In this document: positions 57,801-64,000 of the stretch, one piece after another | How the letters are laid out: each line of letters begins with the position of its first letter | How positions within the stretch are numbered: the first letter of the stretch is position 1 | Assembly: GCA_963693085.1 (NCBI GenBank) | Contig: OY856413.1 | Coordinates: 541,274,379-541,338,378 of the forward strand | Origin: Alisma plantago-aquatica | Taxonomy: Eukaryota; Streptophyta; Magnoliopsida; Alismatales; Alismataceae | Reading direction: 5' to 3' | Length of the DNA stretch: 64,000 bases | Position numbers and translations under genes: made by a program | The notes under the pieces: model-generated | The model's input: only the letters and a program-made list of their open reading frames with translations | What the model was told of the DNA's origin: nothing | The model's database searches: none

Positions 57801-57995
57801 GAGGGAGGAACACCACACAAGGTGACAAACTTGCTCACAAACCCTAGACTTGGGTTATTTGCAAGTAGCACCTCCAACTCTCAACAAAGCACAACCAAAC
57901 CCTAATCACCACTAAAGGTGATTAGCAAGTAACTAAGCATCAGGGTTAAGTAAAGAAAATAGGGTAAACCCTAAATGAAGGTCAGGGTCCTTACA

Positions 57996-58010
57996 AACTA
58001 ACCCCCTACA
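57996..58010 (-). promoter_or_regulatory. TE-E polypurine tract
   Basis: The minus strand reads TGTAGGGGGTTAGTT before the LTR start TGTAAGG. The stop codon of the chromodomain frame (TAG 58006-58008) lies inside it. Confidence 0.8.
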
Positions 58011-58500
58011 AAGGGATTTCTTCCCCAAATTCTGAAGAGAAAAGTGAGGGATACTTCCTCCTCATCTCTTCCTCAAGGTCCCACGTGGCTTCCTCAATGC
58101 CACGATGATGCCAAAGAACCTTCACAAGAACTAGATCTTTCCTCTTCATCTTCTTAACTCTACTGTCAAGGATCATCACAGGACCTTCCTCGTAGGTCAC
58201 ATCTTCATCAAGCTCAACATCGTCTGTCAATATCACTATCCCTGAATTTGGATGACTTTTCTTCAGCATACTGACATGGAACACTGGATGTAACCTGTGC
58301 AACTTTGGAGGCAACTCTAACTCATAAGTTACCTTACCAACACGTGTTGTGACCAGGTATGGCCCCATATATCTGGGTTCCAGCTTACCCTTTCGGCTAA
58401 AACTTAGCACACCTTTCCACGACGAGACTTTAAGGTACACTTTGTCTCCTACCTGGAACTCTAAAGGTCATCGGCGATTGTCTACATAAGACTTCTGTCT
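58006..58500 (-). pseudogene. TE-E integrase C-terminus with chromodomain
   Basis: Minus-strand frame with YLKVSSWKGVLSF, LEPRYMGPYLV and RLHPVFHVSML, then DVTYEEGPVMILD, VLVKVLWHHRGIEEATWDL and MRRKYPSLF. The last part is the chromodomain that marks Tekay/Del chromoviruses; it is thought to guide integration to marked heterochromatin. The chromodomain segment itself is open for 144 codons, with a TGA just upstream (58468). Natural stop TAG. Confidence 0.85.
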
Positions 58501-58503
58501 GTC

Positions 58504-59545
58504 CTATGCTGCTTTCAACTGTTGTTGTATCACTTTGATCTTTTCTATCGTCTGCTGTACTAACTCAGGACCCAACAGCTGATACTCACTAGACTCATAC
58601 CAACACAAAGGAGATCTATACTTCCTGCCATACAAGGCCTCATAAGGAGCCATATCAATGCTCCGCTGATAACTGTTATTGTAGGCAAACTCTATCAAAC
58701 TGAGGTGTACATCCCAACTGCCTAAGAACTGCAAGACACAAGCTCGAAGGAGATCTTTCAAAATCTGAATAGTCCTCTCAGACTATCCATCTGTCTACGG
58801 GTGGAAGGCGGTACTGAACCTCAACTACGTTCCCAAAGCTTTGTGCAACTATTCCCAGAAACGACTTGTGAACTGAGGACCGCTATCAGAAACTATCGTC
58901 GCTGGCACACCGTGCAAACGTACTATCTCATCCACATACACTCGAGCGAGCGTTTCTGTTGTATACGTCATTTTCACAGGTATGAAATGGGCAGACTTCG
59001 TCAATCTGTCCACTATCACCCAAATGGAATCATGATTCCGAGTTGTCCTGGGTAGACCAACTACAAAATCCATGGTTATATGATCCCATTTCCACTGTGG
59101 TATCGACAAGGGTTGCAACGTACCTACCGGCTTCTGATGTTCAACCTCACTTGCTGACAAACCGCACATCTAGCCACGAACTCAGCTACATCTTTCTTCA
59201 AACCGGGCCACCAATATGAGTCCTTCAGACTATGATACATCTTGGTGACACCTGGATGCATAGCATACATCGGCGTGTGTGCTTCCTCGAGCACTAACTT
59301 CTTCAGATCATCAACATTGGGGACCACCATCCTATTACGATAGCAAACTAACCCATCCTCAGACTCATGGAACCCATCACACTTTTCGCTGCCGAACTTT
59401 GATCTGATCAACTATACCACATCATCTGTCTGTTGTGCATCTTTAATTTGCTGTATCACTGTAGGCTTAACCTGCATCTATGCTAAGAGTCCAGTTAGCA
59501 AGGAAACTTCCATCTGCACATTCATCTGCCACAGGGAAACAAACA
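58504..59545 (-). pseudogene. TE-E integrase
   Basis: Zinc-binding module: EEAHTPMYAMHPG and [10 protein letters not shown] frameshift follows near 59150. The catalytic core then reads [24 protein letters not shown] and TDG-stop-SERTIQ, the last Glu being the third catalytic residue, then FAYNNSYQRSIDMAPYEALYG. TAG stops fall where related proteins usually have Gln (before TDG, before SER and before DRQKSY), plus others. Inactive. Confidence 0.82.
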
Positions 59546-59549
59546 TATC

Positions 59550-60960
59550 TCACCTATGGCATACTAGGGAACTCAACCGTGCCTTCTTTAAAGAAATAGA
59601 AGAAGACTTTCTGCTAAGCGCATCAGCTACCACATTTGCCTTACCAAGATAGTACTCGATGGTGCAGTTGTAATCATTGATCAACTCCATCCATCGATGC
59701 TGTCGCATGTTCAACTCAAGTTGTGAAAAGATGTACTTCAGGTTTTTATGATCCGTAAAGATCTGACACACTTCCCCGTAAAGATAGTGTCTCCAGATAT
59801 TTAATGCATGAACCACTGCCTCCAACTCCAGATCATGAGTCAGATAGTTCTCCTCATGTTTCTTAAGCTGTCACGCAGCGAAAGAAACCACATGATCTTC
59901 TTGCATCAGCACACAACCTAAACCTTTCTTGGAAGCATCGCAGAAAACAAAATAGCCCTTTCCTGGCTCTGACAGGATTAATACATGAGCACTGGTCAAC
60001 TTCTCCTTCAAACTCTAGAAAGCTTGCTGACAACGGTCATCCCATACAAAGGGTAGATGCTTTATGGTCAACTTTGTCATTGGCAACGTGATCGCACTGA
60101 AGTCCTTGATAAACCTCCTGTAGTAACCTACTAACCCAAGGAAACTGTGAACTTCTATCGGCGTCTTCGGTTGCTCCCAATCTGCAACGGACTCCACCTT
60201 CTTTGGGTCTACTTTGACTCCTTCAGCTGATATCACATGACCTAAGAAAGTCACTTCTTCCAACCAAAACTCACACTTACTGAACTTGGCATACAACTGA
60301 TATTGGTGAAGAAGAGTCAATGCTCGTCGAAGATGTTGCTCATGCTCTTGCCTGTCCTGACTATAGATCAGGATGTCATCTTTAAAGACTAAAACAAACT
60401 GGTCTAGGAACGGACAGAACACTCTGCTCATCAAGTCCATGAAAGCAGCAGGTGCATTGGTTAGCCCGAACGACATAACCACCAACTCGAAGTGACCATA
60501 CCTCATCCTGAAAGCTGACTTTGGTATGTCATGCACCTTTATCCTCAATTGATGATATCTGGACCGTAGATCGATCTTCGAAAACACTATAGCACCATTC
60601 AACTAATCGAATAGATCATCTATCCTCGACAACGGGTACTTGTTCTTGATCGTGACTTTGTTCAACTGCCGGTAATCTATACACAACTACATCGAACCAT
60701 CCTTCTTCTTGACGAACAACACTGGAGAACCACAAGGTGACGTGCTCGGTCAGATAAAACCTTTGTCCAGCAACTCTTGCAACTGCTTCTTAAGCTCTAC
60801 CATCTCTACTGGAGCCATCCTGTACGGTGTTTGTGCAACTGGCTATGTACCTGGGACCACATTGATCTCGAAATCAATCTCTCAGGGTGGAGGAACACCA
60901 GGAAACTCATCAGGAAACACATCGGAAAACTCTCAGACAACTGACACCTCCTCGAGACTA
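59550..60960 (-). pseudogene. TE-E reverse transcriptase and RNase H
   Basis: RT landmarks on the minus strand: [63 protein letters not shown] (Asp pair near 60380) and [11 protein letters not shown]. The residue before the Asp pair is Lys where a hydrophobic residue is usual. RNase [41 protein letters not shown] and ADALSRK. It is in the same frame as the protease, with several TAG and TGA stops, for example TAG at 60015 and a TAG before LNGAIVF. Confidence 0.85.
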
Positions 60961-61076
60961 GGACCTTTCGCCAATGTAGCCACAATGGTATCCACAATGT
61001 GAGCTAAGAAGGCCTCACATCACTTCTCTGCCACCATGGCTGATACTAGACACGTCGGAAGAATCTTTCTCTCTCC

Positions 61077-61470
61077 TTAGAAGGTCCACTTTTCTCCATC
61101 ATCATCAAATACTGCCTGTTTGGAACCACAGTCCAAAACCACCTTATACTTCTCTAAGGTATCCATCCCAAGGATAACAGCAAAACCATGCATATCAAGT
61201 GGTATAAGATCAACTCGAATGTTGTGCCCCGAGAAAGACAAGACACAAGATGGACACTCTTCTCGAAGCATCGAGGAACCAGCAAGAGGGGTTTCTAACA
61301 ACAAACTATCTTTCTTACAACTAACAGGTAAACGACAGTTCTCAAGCATACTATAGGCGATAAAAGAGTGTGTTGCACCCGGGTCAACCAGAACATATAT
61401 AAAGCAAGAAGAAGACATATCAGAATGAAATAATTCCATCTGACATGTCACTACTCACAGGTTGACTATC
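61077..61470 (-). pseudogene. TE-E aspartic protease
   Basis: ELFHSDM, then VLVDPGATHSFIAYSM (active-site Asp codon 61385; Pro stands where Ser or Thr is usual), then VDLIPLDMHGFAVILGMDTL. This is the Tekay-type protease. The segment ends at TAA 61077. The domain itself is open, but the Pro makes activity doubtful. Confidence 0.8.
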
Positions 61471-61519
61471 GCCTCCGGTTGACTCATAGCATAGAATCGA
61501 GTCGTTGCTTGTTGTCCAC

Positions 61520-62694
61520 GTCCTCAGTTTCCTTGAGCAGACGAACCTGCTTGCGACGCTTGACCGTGTCCTCGCCCTATGCTACCACTGGGCTGCTGTC
61601 CATCAGACCCTTGATGATTCTGTCTCGGTTGTTGCGTTACTTCAACATCTCTGCTTGGGAAACTCGACTTGAAATGCCCCGTCTGACTGCATATAGAGCA
61701 TGTATTAACTTCAAACTGTGTGCCTAGATGGCCCTGTCACTGCCATAGAAGTTGTACTGTGTGCCCTCGATGGTGAAGAAACATAACCTCTTCCCTTACT
61801 CGAAGACCACTGAGACGGTGCACTGGAACCTCTCAGCACTGACGGTGTTGAAAACCTTGGCTTCTTGAAGCCACAAAACCTCTGTCCCTGGAACTGAGCA
61901 GGTCTCTTCTTAGACATAGATTCCCTTTTCTCCCTAACTGATCGTTCGATCCTCCGGACGGATTCCACAAACGTAGAAACCCGCTCTCGATTCTCTAATG
62001 GAGATACAAGTGTTGTCATCTCGGAACTTAGACCTTTCTCAAAGCGTCTAATCCACTCCTCATCTGTTGCCGCCATGTCAGGACAAAACCTCAGCAGGTC
62101 CATGAACTTGGCTTCATACTCATTGATGTTCATCGTTCCTTGTCGCATGCTCTCAAACTGACTGATCTTCTCATCCAGATACGTCTTCCGGAAGTATCTA
62201 CTGACGAACTCACGTCGGAAAACCTCCAAACCGATCACCTCACCAGGTCGCTTCTCTTCTTCGATGGTCCACCAGTGACCAGAACTACCCTTAAGAAGGC
62301 AGACATCGTGCTTTACTTTTTCCGCTTCGGGGATGTCAAGGATCTGGAAAGCCTTCTCAAGACTTGTGAGCCACTAATCTGCATCCGTTGGATCAGCCGT
62401 TCTAGCATAATCTGAAGCTCCGACTCGACGAATCCACTCAAAGGTCTTCCCAATACCCGATGCTTCTCCATGGGGAGCCTGTGCTCTCGGGGGAGGCACT
62501 GGCAATCGCTCAACCATGAGATTCATCGTAGCCATCATTTGCCCCATAAGCTGTTGATAGGCAGGATGTTCAAGAATGGCTAGGTCAGGTTGGGGGACCT
62601 CATGCCCCCAATCTTCATGTGCCTGCCCTAAATCTCCATCAACTGATGCAGCATCGCTATGCTCAAGAGCATGTTCTTCATGGTTTCCAGACAT
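61520..62694 (-). pseudogene. TE-E gag (Tekay-type)
   Basis: ATG 62692-62694 (MSGNHEEHALEH). A TAG at 62374-62376 falls before WLTSLEKAF, where Gln is likely. The core has GSSGHWWTIEE, FVSRYFRKTYLDEKISQF and WIRRFEKGL. A frameshift near 61720 precedes a zinc knuckle CSICSQTGHFKSSF in which the last Cys is Phe. A Gln/Gly/Ser-rich tail follows. It formed the particle of TE-E and is now broken. Confidence 0.82.
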
Positions 62695-62802
62695 CTTGGC
62701 TTCTCTTCCGCTGAGGGCATAAGATGATTGTGAGAAAATCTAGAAAACTCACAAGAATAGACACAACCTAGTCCTAAATCCCTGTAGACTCAACGAACCT
62801 AG

Positions 62803-62815
62803 GGCTATGATACCA
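62803..62815 (-). promoter_or_regulatory. TE-E primer binding site
   Basis: The minus strand reads TGGTATCATAGCC, one base off the initiator Met-tRNA type site, five bases from the LTR. Confidence 0.8.
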
Positions 62816-62820
62816 AAACT

Positions 62821-64000
62821 TGTGGCAACACATCCCACTATCACACAAATAGCGAGGTGTTACGCGCAAACATGCGGAAATCACCATAACCACATATTAT
62901 CAAAAACACGGGTTAATTAAAATCGATTGCGGAAAATGGAATAACTGAGAAAACTATTACATTTAAGTCCACATTCTGCAAGGAAACAGGTTATATAAAC
63001 ATTTACAAGCCTTGATATGTTTCAACAGCTTAAAGGAACAACTATCTAACCATCACATGAGTTCATCACCTGTTTATACATACATAAAGGCCCACGTCCG
63101 GCTAGCAGCAGAATATACAAACACCAACGATTATACATCGTGAAACAATGTCAAAACGCTCCCAAGGACCTGAGAATACAGGGATGACTCTAGACTCTAT
63201 TACAAAATGTCCAAAACAACAACATATCCATCGCTTGCCTTCTACGGCTCGTCTTGCTGCTCGGCTGCAACTCCGCGATCACCACCACGTCTAGCTCGAC
63301 CACCTAAAAAAAGGGTGTAAACGAGGGGGTGAGACACACAGTCCCAGCGAGAAACATAACTCCCTACCAAAACTACAGAACCTCAGAAAGATAAAGCAAC
63401 AACGACATATAACTGACAAGAAGTATAACAAGAGCATATAATAAAGAAAAGTTTGTTCATACTAATAATCTTACCATATATACGAAAGCATATACCCAAG
63501 CATTTCTTGATGGAAAATGATTAACAAGATAAGATATATAAAGTATTACCACATAACATGAGGAACATATAAGAAACTATAATATATAACAAGATTATAT
63601 TACACAAGCAAGGCCTCAACCAATGTTTCGTGTTTGTCTTAAACAGTAAATACTAAATGGCTATATTACATATTATTATGCCCTGAGGAAGTGAGACGTA
63701 ATGCTCAGATCCAACCGACGACTATGAAACCCAGAACCGGTGCCATACAAGGTCAATGGAAGAGTCGGACTCCACGACCTCCCAACTCATGGTCAGTGCA
63801 TGAGAACCAAAGTAGGACCGCAGTCTCATGCTTAAGTGGCCTCAGCCACAGGGTCAGCTCCATAGGCTACCCTTCCTCTAGCTCGCCTTGGTACAGGTCA
63901 CAACGCTAGTATATCTGAGCCAAGGGCCTGTTTACTGTGCTCTGAGCCATGAACGCATTCATGCTCTATCAACTCCGAGCCATGGGCATGTTCACCATGC
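62821..64000 (-). mobile_element. TE-E 5' LTR, cut by the window edge
   Basis: Starts TGTGGCAACAC and matches 54240-55370 base for base apart from scattered changes. It continues beyond the window. No gene. Confidence 0.85.

Larger units (their letters stand above)
54235..57995 (-). mobile_element. TE-E 3' LTR, main part
   Basis: Matches the LTR at 62891-64000 and continues to TGTAAGGACCCTGACC (minus) at 57995, next to the polypurine tract. With the detached tip at 42474 the LTR is about 3.8 kb. It contains TATCGGGC/TATCGGCC motifs (56265-56900), GGGCGACAC repeats (57615-57670) and short stem-loops such as 55764-55777 (GGGAT/ATCCC). Open frames here are short and unrecognised. Confidence 0.8.

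Noticed and set aside
57545..57847. 100-codon Thr/Gln/Lys-rich frame
   Set aside because: Translation of GGGCGACAC-type repeats in the TE-E LTR.

Overview
The window looks like heterochromatin from a plant, most likely a flowering plant with a large, repeat-rich genome. I see no ordinary cellular gene, rRNA or tRNA. Almost every base can be placed in long-terminal-repeat (LTR) retrotransposons of two Ty3/gypsy groups: Tekay/Del-like chromoviruses (initiator-Met-tRNA primer site TGGTATCAGAGC, C-terminal chromodomain) and Athila/Tat-like elements (Asp-tRNA-like primer site TGGCGCCGTTGCCGGGG, Athila-type gag, an ORF in the env-like position). A piece of an L1-like LINE is also present. I could not name the species.

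Layout, left to right. TE-A (1-11401, minus) is a Tekay-like element with very long LTRs (5.1 kb) around a decayed 2.6 kb interior; its left LTR runs off the window. 11402-16990 is AT-rich non-coding DNA with an old direct-repeat pair, a LINE fragment and a possible relict LTR. TE-C (about 16991-36065, plus) is a broken Athila-like element: its 5' LTR is split by TE-B, its gag carries an internal inversion, reverse transcriptase and integrase are missing, and an ATHILA-ORF1-like remnant ends where TE-D begins. TE-B (17453-29360, minus, nested in TE-C) has matched 1805-bp LTRs, gag, no pol, and one very long reading frame described below. TE-D (36066-42473, plus) is a Tekay-like deletion derivative whose 3' LTR is cut off. 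TE-E (42474 to beyond 64000, minus) is a Tekay-like chromovirus with recognisable gag, protease, RT, RNase H, integrase and chromodomain, all broken by stops and two frameshifts. TE-F (42517-54234, minus) is an Athila-like element inserted in the 3' LTR of TE-E with a 5-bp target duplication, AACCA; its gag-pol is one continuous frame with seven in-frame stops.

The most interesting object is the TE-B frame (20310-24380, minus). It starts with an ATG followed by ARTKQT, identical to the first six residues of mature histone H3. It continues into an ATHILA-ORF1-like domain and ends with what I read as two ULP1-like (peptidase C48) modules in tandem. The first has lost all three catalytic residues; the second keeps His and Cys, with Asn where Asp is usual. 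The frame has no frameshift I can see and five premature stops, every one of them TAG.

Other signals: TE-F carries 26-bp and 27-bp arrays of a CG-rich palindrome immediately upstream of its TATA box, and its two LTRs differ in length by exactly three 27-bp units. TE-A is rich in small perfect stem-loops that often share similar loops. A short TATCGGGC-type motif recurs in LTRs of unrelated families. Premature stops across the window are mostly TAG and TGA, as expected if methylated CAG and CGA codons decayed.
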